A program made the translations under genes and the position numbers. Positions 52,752-62,076 of a DNA stretch of 64,000 bases are shown piece after piece; position 1 is the first letter of the stretch, and every line of letters starts with the position of its first letter. The stretch covers positions 1-64,000 of the forward strand of contig NZ_JAAKGV010000017.1 of the NCBI RefSeq assembly GCF_011043735.1, written 5' to 3'. Below the pieces are notes generated by a model that made no database searches, was not told where the DNA came from, and worked only from the letters and a program-made list of their open reading frames with translations. This stretch comes from Methylobacterium sp. DB0501 (GTDB lineage: Bacteria > Pseudomonadota > Alphaproteobacteria > Rhizobiales > Beijerinckiaceae).

Positions 52752-52772
52752 CGGTTGCACGCTTCCACTGGG

Positions 52773-52813
52773 GCATCGTCCGACGCTGCGAAAGTAGCAC
52801 CGTCGGACGATGC
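52773..52813 (-). promoter_or_regulatory. 13-bp perfect inverted repeat upstream of the RND operon
   Basis: GCATCGTCCGACG (52773-52785) and CGTCGGACGATGC (52801-52813) are exact reverse complements separated by 15 bases, 22-62 bases before the adaptor start. It could be an operator for an unlinked regulator or a 5' leader hairpin. No regulator gene is adjacent. Confidence 0.6.
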
Positions 52814-53128
52814 GGCAACGTCGAAGACCGGGAGCGGCGAAGGGTGGTCGGGCGACCGCAGCCGATCCAGTCCGGGGCCGGGTCGCGAGGCGTCTCCGTG
52901 TCTCCCACACAACTCCCGATCGCCCAGGCCGTTCATTCCGGCAGTATCGGCGCAGCGGGAATTGTACGAGACACACGTGAACGGCCGCTCAGCGGCCGCG
53001 CGAACCGGTATCTGTCGAACGTATGCCAGTCGACTGTTTCTAGCGTGTGCGAGATCCGTGCGGCGCGTCCGCGCGGTGAACAAACCTGATCCATCGCCCA
53101 TGCAGGGCGGTGGGCCCTCCTCATGGAA

Positions 53129-53150
53129 GAGCCGGCCTGCGGGCCGGCTC
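53129..53150 (-). terminator. Terminator hairpin after mclA
   Basis: GAGCCGGCC (53129-53137) and GGCCGGCTC (53142-53150) pair perfectly with a four-base loop, starting 12 bases after the mclA stop. A weak TTCC follows on the minus strand. It marks the end of the serine-cycle operon. Confidence 0.7.
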
Positions 53151-53162
53151 TCGTGGTCTCCC

Positions 53163-54137
53163 TTACGCCTTCGCCATGGCGTCGGCCTTGCCGATCAGCG
53201 CCTCGGCCATGCGGATCGACGCGATGTCGATGAGCCGCCCGTCCAGCGAGACGGCGCCGCGGCCGGCCTTGGCCGCCTCTTCCATCGCCGCCAGGATGCG
53301 GCGGGCCTTGGTCACCTCGGCCTCGCTCGGGGTGAAGACCTCGTTGGCGAGGTCGATCTGCGACGGGTGGATCGCCCATTTGCCCTCGAAGCCGAGCGCC
53401 GCGCAGCGCCGGGCCGCCGAGGTGTAGCCGTCCGGATCGGAGAAGTCGCCGAACGGGCCGTCGATCGGGCGCAGGCCGTAGGCGCGGCAGGCGACCAGCA
53501 TGCGGTTCTGGGCGAACAGCCACGGATCCTGCCAGTGGGTCTGGCGTGCACCCGCCTCGTCCTTGTCGGTGAGCACCGAGTAATCCGGGTTCACGCCGCC
53601 GATCACGGTCGAGCGGGCGCGCAGCGACGCGGCGTAGTCGGCGACGCCGAACGACATCGCCTCCAGGCGCTTCGAGGACTGGGCGATCGCCTCGACATTG
53701 GCCATGCCCAGCGCCGTCTCGATCAGCACCTCGAAGCCGATCTTCTTCTCGCGCCGCTTGGCCTGCTCGATCTGCGTCACCAGCACGTCGATCGCGTAGA
53801 CGTCCTGCGGCACGCCGACCTTCGGGATCAGGATCATGTCGAGGCGCGGGCAGGCCTCGACGATATCGACCACGTCCCGGTACATGTAGTGGGTGTCGAG
53901 GCCGTTGATGCGGATCATCATCGTCTTCGTACCCCAATCGATCTCGTTGAGGGCCTGGACGATGTTCTTGCGCGCCTGCTCCTTGTCGTCGGGCGCGACC
54001 GCGTCCTCGAGATCGAGGAAGATCACGTCGGCGGTCGACTTGGCCGACTTCTCCATGAAGGTCGGGTTCGAGCCCGGCACCGCCAGCTCGGACCGGTGCA
54101 GGCGGGGCGTGGCTTGCTGGACGAGGGTGAAGCTCAT
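53163..54137 (-). CDS. mclA: L-malyl-CoA/beta-methylmalyl-CoA lyase
   Basis: A 324-residue lyase of the HpcH/HpaI (CitE-like) family. It splits malyl-CoA into glyoxylate and acetyl-CoA, the last step of the serine cycle. Visible are RSELAVPGSNPTFMEKSAKSTADVIFLDLEDAVAPDDKEQAR with the metal-binding Asp/Glu, MMIRINGLDTHY, ILIPKVGVPQDVYAID, a catalytic-Glu region GFEVLIETALGMANVEAI and GFEGKWAIHPSQI. I chose the ATG at 54137 because GGAGGAATT precedes it and the length equals that of M. extorquens MclA. It is the last gene of the operon. Confidence 0.95.
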   Translation of the reverse strand: MSFTLVQQATPRLHRSELAVPGSNPTFMEKSAKSTADVIFLDLEDAVAPDDKEQARKNIVQALNEIDWGTKTMMIRINGLDTHYMYRDVVDIVEACPRLDMILIPKVGVPQDVYAIDVLVTQIEQAKRREKKIGFEVLIETALGMANVEAIAQSSKRLEAMSFGVADYAASLRARSTVIGGVNPDYSVLTDKDEAGARQTHWQDPWLFAQNRMLVACRAYGLRPIDGPFGDFSDPDGYTSAARRCAALGFEGKWAIHPSQIDLANEVFTPSEAEVTKARRILAAMEEAAKAGRGAVSLDGRLIDIASIRMAEALIGKADAMAKA

Positions 54138-54264
54138 TCGGGAATTCCTCCGTGGTGATTGTCTGGCATTGCGTCCGGGACGGACGCAACGTGGCGGAAG
54201 GTGGGGGGCACGGGCCCGGCGGGGCGCGGGGCTATGCGGGGAAGAAGAGAGGCACGGGCCATCT

Positions 54265-54288
54265 CCTCTCCCCGCGGGCGGGGAGAGG
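54265..54288. repeat. REP-like palindrome in the ppc-mclA gap
   Basis: CCTCTCCCC (54265-54273), a GCGGGC centre and GGGGAGAGG (54280-54288). The same 24 bases, with three more identical bases to the left, recur at 62077-62100. It lies between two serine-cycle genes. Confidence 0.7.
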
Positions 54289-54327
54289 GGAAACCGGCGC
54301 CTCATCCGGCAACTGGACGTGCGTCGC

Positions 54328-57075
54328 TCAGCCCGTCGCCCCGAACCCCGTCGCGACGCAGTTGATCGACAGGAGCAGGGCCGATTTCAGCGTCTCGCGC
54401 TGCGCCTCGTCGGTCTCGGCGCGGAAGCGGCGCAGGAGGTTCACCTGCTCGCGGCTGACCTGGTTGAGCACCGGCAACCGCTCGGCGAGCCGGCCGCGAT
54501 AGAGCGGGAACCGCTCGGCCAGATTGCGCGCGCCGCTCACCTCCAGCACCATGGCGCAGGTCAGCCGGTACTCGGCCTCGATCATCGCGAAAACCGCCTC
54601 GCGCGCACCCTCGTGCGGGCACAAGCCGGCGAAGTCCCGGGCGATGTCGAGATCGACCGTCAGCAGGGTCTTCTCGACCTCGTCGATGACTAGGCGGAAG
54701 AGCGGCGACTGCTCGAACATCCGCCGCAGCAGCGCCCGGCCGCCCTCCCCGCGCACGTCGAGGAGGCTCTTCAACCCGCTGCCGACCCCGTACCAGCCGG
54801 TGATGCCGTGCCGGTTCTGGCTCCAGGCGAAGACCCAGGGGATCGCCCGCAGGTCGGCGAGGCTCCGGGCGCCGAAGCGGCGGGCCGGGCGCGAGCCGAT
54901 GTTGAGGAGCGCGATCTCGTCGAGCGGGCTCGCCGCACCGAAATAGGTCACGAGGTCCGGATGCGTCAGGAGCTGCACGTAGGCCGCCCGCGAGGCGCCG
55001 GACAGGGCCTCCATCACGTCGTCGAATTCCGGGTTCGCCGCCGGGGCCCCGCCGGCCGCCCCGTCGATGGCGTGGGCCAGCACCGCGGAGGCGAGCAGCT
55101 CCATCTGGTAGGCGGCGGTGCCGCGATTGGCGTATTTGAACGAGACGACCTCGCCCTGCTCGGTGGTGCGGAACCGGCCCCGGATCGAGCCCGGCGGCTG
55201 GGCGGCGATGGCCCGGGCCGTCGGCGCGCCGCCGCGGCTGACCGAGCCGCCGCGGCCGTGGAAGAACGCGATGCCGATGCCCGCCTGCTCGCCGACCTGG
55301 GTCAGCAGCCGCTGCGCCTTCGCCAGTTCCCAGTTCGAGGCGACGAAGCCGCCGTCCTTGTTCGAATCCGAGTAGCCGATCATCACCTCCTGCACCCCGC
55401 CCTGCTGGCGGGCGGAGCGGCGCACCACCGGGACCTTGAGCAGCGCCCGCATGATCGCGGGGGCGGCGCGCAGGTCGTCGATCGTCTCGAACAGGGGCAC
55501 GATCGGCAGTGGGCAGATCTCGATGCCGGACGCGTCGAGGAAGACGCCGGCGGTCTTGGCCAGCAGGTAGACGCCCAGGATGTCGGGGACCGAATGGGTC
55601 ATCGACAACACGAAGGACCCGAAGGCCTCGCGGTCGAGGCTGCCGCGCATCTCCGCCACCAGCCGGAAGGTCGACAGCGTCTCCTGCACCTCCTCCGGCA
55701 GGCCGGCGACATCGGTCGGGCCGTCGAGCGGGCGCGCCAGCTCGGCTTCGAGCCAGGCGGTCCAGGCCGGGGAATCGACGTCCGGCGGCTCGCCGTCATG
55801 GGCGCGGTGCCACAGGGCCTGGAGCGCCCGGGTGGTGCGGGTGGTGTTCTCACGGATGTCGAGTCGCACGGTCGAGAAGCGGAAGATCTCGACCATCCGG
55901 CGCACCGGCCGCACCCGGTTGGCGGCGAGCGACGGGCACCCGGCCTCGGACAGGCCCTGTTCGAGGGCGCGCAGGTCGGCGATCAGCAGGTCGGCATCGC
56001 CGTAGCCGGGGCCGACCGGCTCGGATCCCGGTTCCTCCTCCAGCCCGGCGACCGTCGCGTCGAGGCGCCGGCTCACGCAGGTCAGGAACTGGCGGTAGGG
56101 CTCGCCCGGGTTGCGCCGCGCGATCTCCTCCCCGTCCGGCTGAAGCGCGAGCTGGTCGGCCAGCGCGGCCGCGAAGGTCTCCGGCACCGGCAGGGCACGG
56201 GCGCTGATCGAGAGGGTGCGGGCGAGCCCGGCCACGCCGTCGCGGTAGCGCCGCAGGCTCGCGCGCGCGTTGTGCCGCAGGGTGCGCCGCGTCACCTCGG
56301 CGGTGACGAAGGGATTGCCGTCGCGGTCGCCGCCGATCCACGAGCCGAACTGGAAGAAGGCCGGCACCTCGAACCGGGTGCCCGGATAGGCGCTCGCCAG
56401 CGCTTCCTCCAGCGAGCCGAGGGTCTCCGGCAGCATCTCGAACAACGTTTCGTCGAAGAAGTGCAGGCCCCAGGCCACCTCGCGGTCGACGGTCGGCTTC
56501 TCCAGGTGCAGTTCGCCGGTCATCCAGACCAGCTCGACCTCGTCGCGCAGGTCGTCCATCAGGGCCTGGCGCTCGCGCTCGGTCCAGCGCGGCATCTCCA
56601 GCTCCTTCAGGATCAGGTAGATGCGCCGGAACTTCTCCAGCACGGTGACGCGCTTGGCCTCGGTCGGGTGCGCCGTCAGGGTCGGGCGCACGCGCAGCGA
56701 GGCCAAGAGTTCATGGACGGTCGCGGCCGGCACGCCCTGCGCGGCGGCCCGGGCCAGGACGGCGCTGAACGAATTCTTGAGCCGGTCGCGCCCGGCATTG
56801 CGCTCGACGTGGCGGCGCCGGCGCATGGCGGTGTTCTGCTCGGCGATCGCGATCAGCTGGAACCAGATGCCCTGGACCTGCAAAGCCCGCGCGGTCAGCT
56901 CCGGCGACAGCCCGGCAATGTCCGCCTGCCCGCGCAGCACCGCTTCCAGCTCCGGCTGGTGGCGCCGGCAGACATCCACCAGCGAGCGGAACAGCACGTC
57001 GAGGGCGACGCGGTCCTCCGTGCCGGTGATCAGCGGCGGGACGAAAGGTGTGTCGGGAACGGGAGTGTGGATCAT
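54328..57075 (-). CDS. ppc: Phosphoenolpyruvate carboxylase
   Basis: A 915-residue PEP carboxylase, fixing bicarbonate onto PEP to give oxaloacetate for the serine cycle. Conserved parts are LTAHPTEAKRVTVLEK with the catalytic His, FGSWIGGDRDGNPFVTAEVTR, STVRLDIRENT, MIGYSDSNKDGGFVASNWEL, FFHGRGGSVSRGGAPT, and the C-terminal SINCVATGFGATG, which replaces the more usual NTG end. I chose the ATG at 57075 because the N-terminus then matches the family and GGGGAG lies upstream. The Methylobacterium enzyme is of similar length. It sits between mtkB and mclA. Confidence 0.96.
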   Translation of the reverse strand: MIHTPVPDTPFVPPLITGTEDRVALDVLFRSLVDVCRRHQPELEAVLRGQADIAGLSPELTARALQVQGIWFQLIAIAEQNTAMRRRRHVERNAGRDRLKNSFSAVLARAAAQGVPAATVHELLASLRVRPTLTAHPTEAKRVTVLEKFRRIYLILKELEMPRWTERERQALMDDLRDEVELVWMTGELHLEKPTVDREVAWGLHFFDETLFEMLPETLGSLEEALASAYPGTRFEVPAFFQFGSWIGGDRDGNPFVTAEVTRRTLRHNARASLRRYRDGVAGLARTLSISARALPVPETFAAALADQLALQPDGEEIARRNPGEPYRQFLTCVSRRLDATVAGLEEEPGSEPVGPGYGDADLLIADLRALEQGLSEAGCPSLAANRVRPVRRMVEIFRFSTVRLDIRENTTRTTRALQALWHRAHDGEPPDVDSPAWTAWLEAELARPLDGPTDVAGLPEEVQETLSTFRLVAEMRGSLDREAFGSFVLSMTHSVPDILGVYLLAKTAGVFLDASGIEICPLPIVPLFETIDDLRAAPAIMRALLKVPVVRRSARQQGGVQEVMIGYSDSNKDGGFVASNWELAKAQRLLTQVGEQAGIGIAFFHGRGGSVSRGGAPTARAIAAQPPGSIRGRFRTTEQGEVVSFKYANRGTAAYQMELLASAVLAHAIDGAAGGAPAANPEFDDVMEALSGASRAAYVQLLTHPDLVTYFGAASPLDEIALLNIGSRPARRFGARSLADLRAIPWVFAWSQNRHGITGWYGVGSGLKSLLDVRGEGGRALLRRMFEQSPLFRLVIDEVEKTLLTVDLDIARDFAGLCPHEGAREAVFAMIEAEYRLTCAMVLEVSGARNLAERFPLYRGRLAERLPVLNQVSREQVNLLRRFRAETDEAQRETLKSALLLSINCVATGFGATG

Positions 57076-57106
57076 CGGGGGCTCCCCGTGGGGGTCGAGG
57101 GAGTGT

Positions 57107-57128
57107 CCCCTCCCCCTGTGGGGAGGGG
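57107..57128. repeat. REP-like palindrome in the mtkB-ppc gap
   Basis: CCCCTCCCC (57107-57115) and GGGGAGGGG (57120-57128) with a CTGT centre. A second G/C palindrome (CTCCTCCC facing GGGGGAGGAG) follows near 57208-57230. Both lie in the 163-base gap between two serine-cycle genes. Confidence 0.6.
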
Positions 57129-57238
57129 TCATGGGGATCGAAGATCCCGCGTGGGGGTGGTGCAGGAGGCACCGCTGAGCCTCATCCGGCACCATCCCCA
57201 GCTCCGGCTCCTCCCTACGAGGGGGAGGAGAGAGGCTG

Positions 57239-58138
57239 TCACGCCGCCTGGCGGTGTCCGGCCATGACCTGCGCCATGGTCGTCCCGAAGGCGCCCGGGC
57301 TCGGGGCCACGGTGAGGCCGTAGGAACGCATGATCTCGGCCTTCTCGGCGGCGCTGTCGCCGGCCGCCGAGATGATCGCGCCGGCATGGCCCATCCGGCG
57401 GCCCTTCGGGGCGGTCAGGCCGGCGACGAAGCCGACCACCGGCTTCTTCATGTTGGCTTGGATCCAGGCCGCGGCCTCGGCCTCCTGCGGGCCGCCGATC
57501 TCACCGATCATCAGCACCGCCGCGGTGTCCGGATCCTCCTCGAACAGGGCGAGGTGGTCGAGGAACGACGAGCCGTTGATCGGGTCGCCGCCGATGCCGA
57601 CCGAGGTCGAGATGCCGAGACCCACCGCCTTCATCTGCGCTGCGGCCTCGTAGCCGAGGGTGCCGGAGCGGGAGATCACCCCGATATTGCCCTTCAGGTA
57701 GATGTGGCCGGGCATGATGCCGAGCATCGCCTTGCCGGGGGAGATCAGGCCGGCGCAGTTCGGACCGACCACCATTGGCCGGCGCTCCCGGGGGTAGCGG
57801 CGCAGGTAGCGCTTCACCCGCATCATGTCCTGGGCCGGGATGCCGTCGGTGATCGAGCAGATCAGACGGATGCCGGCATCCGCCGCCTCCATGATGGCGT
57901 CGGCCGCGAAGGGCGGCGCCACGAAGGTGATGCTCGCCTCCGCGCCCGTCTCCTGCACCGCCTGGCGGACGGTGTCGAAGACCGGCACGCCGTGCTCGGT
58001 GCGGCCGCCCTTGCCCGGGGTGACGCCGGCCACGACCTTCGAGCCGTAGTCGATCATCTCGCGGGCGTGGAAGCTGCCCTTGTCCCCGGTGATGCCCTGG
58101 ACCAGGATCCGGGTCGTCTCGTCGATCAGGATGCTCAT
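57239..58138 (-). CDS. mtkB: Malate-CoA ligase (malate thiokinase) alpha subunit
   Basis: A 299-residue subunit homologous to succinyl-CoA synthetase alpha (SucD). Features are the CoA-binding fold ILVQGITGDKGSFHAREMIDYG, GVTPGKGGRTEHGVPVFDTV, the IGVISRSGTLGYEAA segment, GGDPINGSSFLDHLALFEEDP and the phosphohistidine motif GRRMGHAGAII. With MtkA it converts malate, CoA and ATP to malyl-CoA, the substrate of MclA. Placement after mtkA and before ppc and mclA distinguishes it from true SucD. The spacing to mtkA is 11 bases. Confidence 0.95.
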   Translation of the reverse strand: MSILIDETTRILVQGITGDKGSFHAREMIDYGSKVVAGVTPGKGGRTEHGVPVFDTVRQAVQETGAEASITFVAPPFAADAIMEAADAGIRLICSITDGIPAQDMMRVKRYLRRYPRERRPMVVGPNCAGLISPGKAMLGIMPGHIYLKGNIGVISRSGTLGYEAAAQMKAVGLGISTSVGIGGDPINGSSFLDHLALFEEDPDTAAVLMIGEIGGPQEAEAAAWIQANMKKPVVGFVAGLTAPKGRRMGHAGAIISAAGDSAAEKAEIMRSYGLTVAPSPGAFGTTMAQVMAGHRQAA

Positions 58139-58149
58139 CGGGCGTCTCC

Positions 58150-59319
58150 TCAGTTCTTGGTGCGGATCGCGGCCACGGCTTTCTCCGCGGCCTCCGTCAG
58201 GGTGTCGGCGGTGATGAGGTCGAGGCCGCTCTTCTCGAGGATCGCCTTGCCGGCCTCGACGTTCGTGCCGGCGAGCCGGACCACCAGGGGCACGTTGATC
58301 TTCACCTCGCGGGCGGCCTGGACGACGCCCTCGGCGATCCAGTCGCAGCGGTTGATGCCGGCGAAGATGTTGACCAGGATCGCCCGCACGTTCGGATCGG
58401 AGAGAACGAGGCGGAAGGCGGTGGCGACGCGCTGCGGCGAGGCGCCGCCGCCGACATCGAGGAAGTTCGCCGGCTCGCCGCCCGCGTGCTTGATCATGTC
58501 CATGGTCGCCATGGCGAGGCCGGCGCCGTTGACGATGCAGCCGATCTCGCCGTCGAGACCAATGTAGTTCAGGTTGTGCTCGGCGGCCTGGGCCTCGCGC
58601 GGGTCGCTCTGCGACGGATCGTGCATGTCGGCGATGTTGCGGCGCCGGAACAGCGCGTTGTCGTCGAACGACATCTTGGCGTCCAGCGCCAGGATCCGGT
58701 CGTCGCGGGTCACGACCAGCGGGTTGATCTCCAGCATCACCGCGTCGCAATCGCGGAACGCCCGGTAGGCGCTCATGATCGTCTTCACGGCGGCGCCGAC
58801 CTGCTTGATGTTCAGGCCGAGCTGGAAGGCCAGCTCCCGCGCCTCGAACGGCTGGAGGCCGACCGCGGGCTCCACCACGACCTGCAGCAGCGCGTCGGGA
58901 TCGGTCGCGGCGATCTCCTCGATGTCCATGCCCCCGGACTTCGACGCCACGACCCGCACCCGCTCGACCTTCCGGTCGAGGACGATGCCGAGATAGAGTT
59001 CGCGCTCGAACGGGTCGGCGGTCTCGATGTAGACCCGCTGCACCGGCTTGCCCTCGGGGCCGGTCTGGTGCGTGACGAGGCGCCGGCCGAGCAGGTCGTT
59101 CGCCGCGTCGCGGACCTCGTGGGTGGTGCGGCAGAGCCGGATGCCGCCGGCCTTGCCGCGGGCGCCGGCATGGATCTGGGCCTTCACCGCCCAGTGCCCA
59201 CCGCCCATCTCGGTGGCGGCATAGACCGCCTGGTCGGGGCTGAAGGCGACGGCACCCTTCGGGATCGGCACGCCGAAGCTCGCAAGCAGCTCCTTGGCCT
59301 GGTACTCATGCACGTCCAT
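58150..59319 (-). CDS. mtkA: Malate-CoA ligase (malate thiokinase) beta subunit
   Basis: A 389-residue ATP-grasp subunit homologous to SucC. It starts MDVHEYQAKELLASFGVPIPKG and has KAQIHAGARGKAGG, the VVEPAVGLQPFEARELAFQLGL segment, LEINPLVVTRDDRILALDAKMSFDDNALFR with the Mg-binding residues, and NFLDVGGGASPQRVATAFRL. Catalyses ATP-dependent CoA addition to malate together with MtkB. I chose the ATG at 59319 because AGGAGG precedes it by six bases and the length matches M. extorquens MtkA. Confidence 0.96.
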   Translation of the reverse strand: MDVHEYQAKELLASFGVPIPKGAVAFSPDQAVYAATEMGGGHWAVKAQIHAGARGKAGGIRLCRTTHEVRDAANDLLGRRLVTHQTGPEGKPVQRVYIETADPFERELYLGIVLDRKVERVRVVASKSGGMDIEEIAATDPDALLQVVVEPAVGLQPFEARELAFQLGLNIKQVGAAVKTIMSAYRAFRDCDAVMLEINPLVVTRDDRILALDAKMSFDDNALFRRRNIADMHDPSQSDPREAQAAEHNLNYIGLDGEIGCIVNGAGLAMATMDMIKHAGGEPANFLDVGGGASPQRVATAFRLVLSDPNVRAILVNIFAGINRCDWIAEGVVQAAREVKINVPLVVRLAGTNVEAGKAILEKSGLDLITADTLTEAAEKAVAAIRTKN

Positions 59320-59448
59320 GGCGTCCTCCTGTCGTCTGGGCAAAGGCTTCCCGCTCCGGGCGCGAGGGGGGTCCCTCGCGCCCGGCTGGAAAAGCGCGGT
59401 GCGTTGCTTCGATGGATCGCCCGGTTGCTTCTCCGGGCGCGCCGACCC

Positions 59449-60078
59449 TTAGGTCAGCTTCGACTTCACCAGCCCGTAGACCCGCTCGGTCAGGGCATCG
59501 GCGCCGTCCAGCGCCCGGGCGAGGTCGGCGAGGCGGCCTTCGGCGAAGGCCCGGTCCTCGATCGCCTTGGCGTTGACGTAGACGTTCAGGGCGGCGCTGC
59601 GCAGGCCGGCCTGGGCCGCCAGCACGGCGACGCCGGCATCGCTGACCACGTTGAGGTTGCCGCGCTCGGCGATCCCCTCGCACAGGTCGATCACCGCCCG
59701 GCAGGTCCTGGCGCAGGCGAGCGGTACGTCGGTGGCGAGGCGCAGGGCGTCCTGGATCGCGGCCGCGCGGGCCGCCTTCTCGTCGTCGCTCGCCTTCGGC
59801 AGGCCGTAGGCGCCCATCACCGCGTCGAAGGCCGTCACGTCCTCGGCGATCATGCCGGTCAGTTCGGCCCTCAAGTGTTCGGCGCGGTCGCGGGTCGCGA
59901 TCATCTCGGCCTCGACCTCGGCATACTTCTTCTTGCCGATGGTGAGGTTGCAGACCATCGAGACCAGGGCGGCCCCCATGGCGCCGCAGATCGCCGCCGC
60001 GCCGCCGCCGCCGGGGGTCGGGCGCTCGCTCGCCAGGGCGTCGAGAAAGCCCGGGATCGTGTCCACTGCCTGGGCCAT
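59449..60078 (-). CDS. fchA: Methenyltetrahydrofolate cyclohydrolase
   Basis: A 209-residue enzyme of the FTCD-cyclodeaminase-like family. It interconverts methenyl- and formyl-tetrahydrofolate in C1 assimilation. Typical are LASERPTPGGGGAAAICGAMGAALVSMVCNLTIGKKKYAEV and the downstream helices with GLRSAALNVYVNAKAIEDRAFAE. The length matches M. extorquens FchA (208). Its ATG overlaps the mtdA stop by one base (TGATG), so the two folate enzymes are coupled. Confidence 0.95.
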   Translation of the reverse strand: MAQAVDTIPGFLDALASERPTPGGGGAAAICGAMGAALVSMVCNLTIGKKKYAEVEAEMIATRDRAEHLRAELTGMIAEDVTAFDAVMGAYGLPKASDDEKAARAAAIQDALRLATDVPLACARTCRAVIDLCEGIAERGNLNVVSDAGVAVLAAQAGLRSAALNVYVNAKAIEDRAFAEGRLADLARALDGADALTERVYGLVKSKLT

Positions 60079-60938
60079 CACGCCATCTCTTTCGCGAGCG
60101 CGTAGATCTCTTCCGCGTCGAGGACCAGCTCGCTGCTCTCGAACAGCTTGGCGACGCAGGCGCGGTGCAGCTTGAGCTTCAGGCCGCCGATGCCGAGCGC
60201 CCCGAACACGACCTTGCCGTGGCGCTCCTTGCCCTTGTCGGTCGCCTCGATCCCGCCGAAGCCGAGCGGCGGCTGTGCGTTGTAGTCGCCCAGGAAGGCG
60301 AGATCTTTGGCGGCGCTCCACTGCGCCTCGGAGGCGAGTTCGAGCCCGATCGCGCCTGCGGCGAAGGCGACCTCGGCCTCGGCCAGAGCCGCGCCGCGGG
60401 ATTCGGCGTCCGGCGTCTCGATCGCCCGGATCGCGACCTTGAACCGGGTCTCGATCGCCTTGGCGGCCTCCTGCGCCTTGGCGAGGTTGCGCCCGGCGAG
60501 GGTCACGGTCGCGCCTTCCTGGGCGAGGAGCGCCGCCGAGCGCATGCCGACCGGGCCGGTCCCGGCGAGCACCAGGGCGCGCTTGCCCTGGAGCGAGCCC
60601 GCCGCCTTGGCGACGAGGGCGACGCCCGCCGCCGCGGTGGTGTTCGAGCCGTTGGAGTCGAGCATGCACGACACCCGGAACGGTCCGAAGAAGCGCTTGC
60701 GCACCGCCTTGAACACGGCCTCGCCGGCCGCCATGCTGCCGCCGCCGACGAAGATCGCGGTAGATTTCTTCTCGGAGCCGCCGCGGGTGTAGATCGTGCC
60801 GTCGACGAGCGCCCCGACAGTCTCGGGCGTCACGTTGGGGTAGCCGGTGATGATGTCGGCGCCGCCGTCGTAGCCCACCACCACGTCGAACACGCTGGGC
60901 ATCGGGTCGGTGTCGAATTGGAACAGAAGCTTCTTCAT
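60078..60938 (-). CDS. mtdA: NADP-dependent methylenetetrahydrofolate/methylene-tetrahydromethanopterin dehydrogenase
   Basis: A 286-residue dehydrogenase that oxidises or reduces methylene-H4F (and methylene-H4MPT) with NADP. It starts MKKLLFQFDTDPMPSVFDVVVGYDGGADIITGY, as in M. extorquens MtdA. Later segments are VGGGSMAAGEAVFKAVRKRFFGPFRVSCMLDSNGSNTTAAAGV and the NADP site VLAGTGPVGMRSAALLAQEGATVTLAGRN. AAAGGA sits before the ATG. MtdA is characteristic of serine-cycle methylotrophs, which strongly supports the organism assignment. Confidence 0.97.
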   Translation of the reverse strand: MKKLLFQFDTDPMPSVFDVVVGYDGGADIITGYPNVTPETVGALVDGTIYTRGGSEKKSTAIFVGGGSMAAGEAVFKAVRKRFFGPFRVSCMLDSNGSNTTAAAGVALVAKAAGSLQGKRALVLAGTGPVGMRSAALLAQEGATVTLAGRNLAKAQEAAKAIETRFKVAIRAIETPDAESRGAALAEAEVAFAAGAIGLELASEAQWSAAKDLAFLGDYNAQPPLGFGGIEATDKGKERHGKVVFGALGIGGLKLKLHRACVAKLFESSELVLDAEEIYALAKEMA

Positions 60939-61021
60939 CGTCGTCCTTTCCGCCGCGGGCGTCCGAGCCGGCGCGGGGCATCTTCAGGGTCGGCGAGAGC
61001 GGGTTAGCGTCCCGTCCCGCC

Positions 61022-61960
61022 CTACTCCACCACGTTCTGCGGCCGCCCGGCCACGAAGGCCTCGATGTTGTCGACGAGCTGGTCGGCCAGGATCTGCATG
61101 GCCTGCTTGCTCGCCCAGGCGACGTGGGGGGTGATGATGAGGTTCGGCAGGTCGAGGGCGAGGAGCGGATTGTCGTCCCGCGGCGGCTCGCTGGTCAGCA
61201 CGTCGAAGCCGGCGCCGCCGATCGTGCCGGCGGTCAGGGCATCGGCCAGCGCCGCCTCGTCGACGAGGCCGCCGCGGGCGGTGTTGATGAGGATCGCGTC
61301 GCGCTTCATCCGCGCCAGCTCGTCCCGCCCGATCATGTTGCGGGTCTCAGGGGTCAGCGGCGCGTGGAGCGTGATGACGTCGCTCTCGCGGATGATCGTG
61401 TCGAGATCGACGAGGCCCGGTTGGGGCATCACGTCGTAGGCGAGGACCCGCATGCCCAAGGCCTCGGCGCGCTGGCCGATCGACTTGCCGAGCGCCCCGT
61501 AGCCGACGATGCCCAGCGTCGAGCCGGCGACGTCGCGGATCGGGTAATCGAAATAGCAGAAATGGCGTGCTTTGGCCCAGTCGCCGCGCCGGACCGAGTT
61601 GGTATAGGGCACGATCGCCCGGCGCAGGGCGAAGATCAGACCGATCACGTGCTCCGGCACGGTGTTGAAGGCGTAGTTGCGGATGTTGACGACCGTGATG
61701 CCGCGGGACTTGGCGAAGGCCTTGTCGACCACGTCGGTCCCGGTCGCCGCGACCGCGATCAGCTTCAGGTCCGGCAGCTGGGACAGGGTCTCTTCCCGCA
61801 TCGGCACCTTGTTGACGATGGCGATCTCGGCGCCCTTCAGCCGCTCCACGATCTCGTCGGGTGCCGTCACCGCGTGCTCGACGTATTCATGCTCGAAGCT
61901 CGGCGGCCGCAGGGTCGCGTCCAGGGTCTCGCGGTCGAGGAAGACGATGCGGTGGGACAT
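61022..61960 (-). CDS. hprA: NADH-dependent hydroxypyruvate reductase
   Basis: A 312-residue D-2-hydroxyacid dehydrogenase converting hydroxypyruvate to glycerate. The substrate domain lies at both ends. The nucleotide fold has GIVGYGALGKSIGQRAEALGM. The catalytic Arg is in NTARGGLVDEAAL, the Glu in TSEPPRDDNP and the His in ITPHVAWAS. Length is close to the M. extorquens enzyme (314). Placed between sgaA and mtdA in the operon, with an 83-base gap to mtdA and 153 bases to sgaA. Confidence 0.96.
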   Translation of the reverse strand: MSHRIVFLDRETLDATLRPPSFEHEYVEHAVTAPDEIVERLKGAEIAIVNKVPMREETLSQLPDLKLIAVAATGTDVVDKAFAKSRGITVVNIRNYAFNTVPEHVIGLIFALRRAIVPYTNSVRRGDWAKARHFCYFDYPIRDVAGSTLGIVGYGALGKSIGQRAEALGMRVLAYDVMPQPGLVDLDTIIRESDVITLHAPLTPETRNMIGRDELARMKRDAILINTARGGLVDEAALADALTAGTIGGAGFDVLTSEPPRDDNPLLALDLPNLIITPHVAWASKQAMQILADQLVDNIEAFVAGRPQNVVE

Positions 61961-62076
61961 GAATCGGGCGTCTCCGGCGGATTTTGGTAGCTCCCGCTCT
62001 CGGGGCGGGCGGGACGTGTCAGGATGGCATGCCGGGCCGGGTCCCGGCAGCCGGTCTAAGGTCGGGCGCTCCGTCT

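Larger units (their letters stand above)
52752..53162. other. Intergenic region between the efflux operon and mclA
   Basis: A 411-base gap with no credible gene. It contains the candidate operator or leader hairpin of the efflux operon (52773-52813) and the terminator hairpin of the serine-cycle operon (53129-53150). Confidence 0.55.

Noticed and set aside
59449..60981. 510-codon frame joining mtdA-region sequence to fchA
   Set aside because: Only its last 209 residues match FchA. The upstream part is out of frame with mtdA, whose own frame is intact with all motifs, so there is no fusion.
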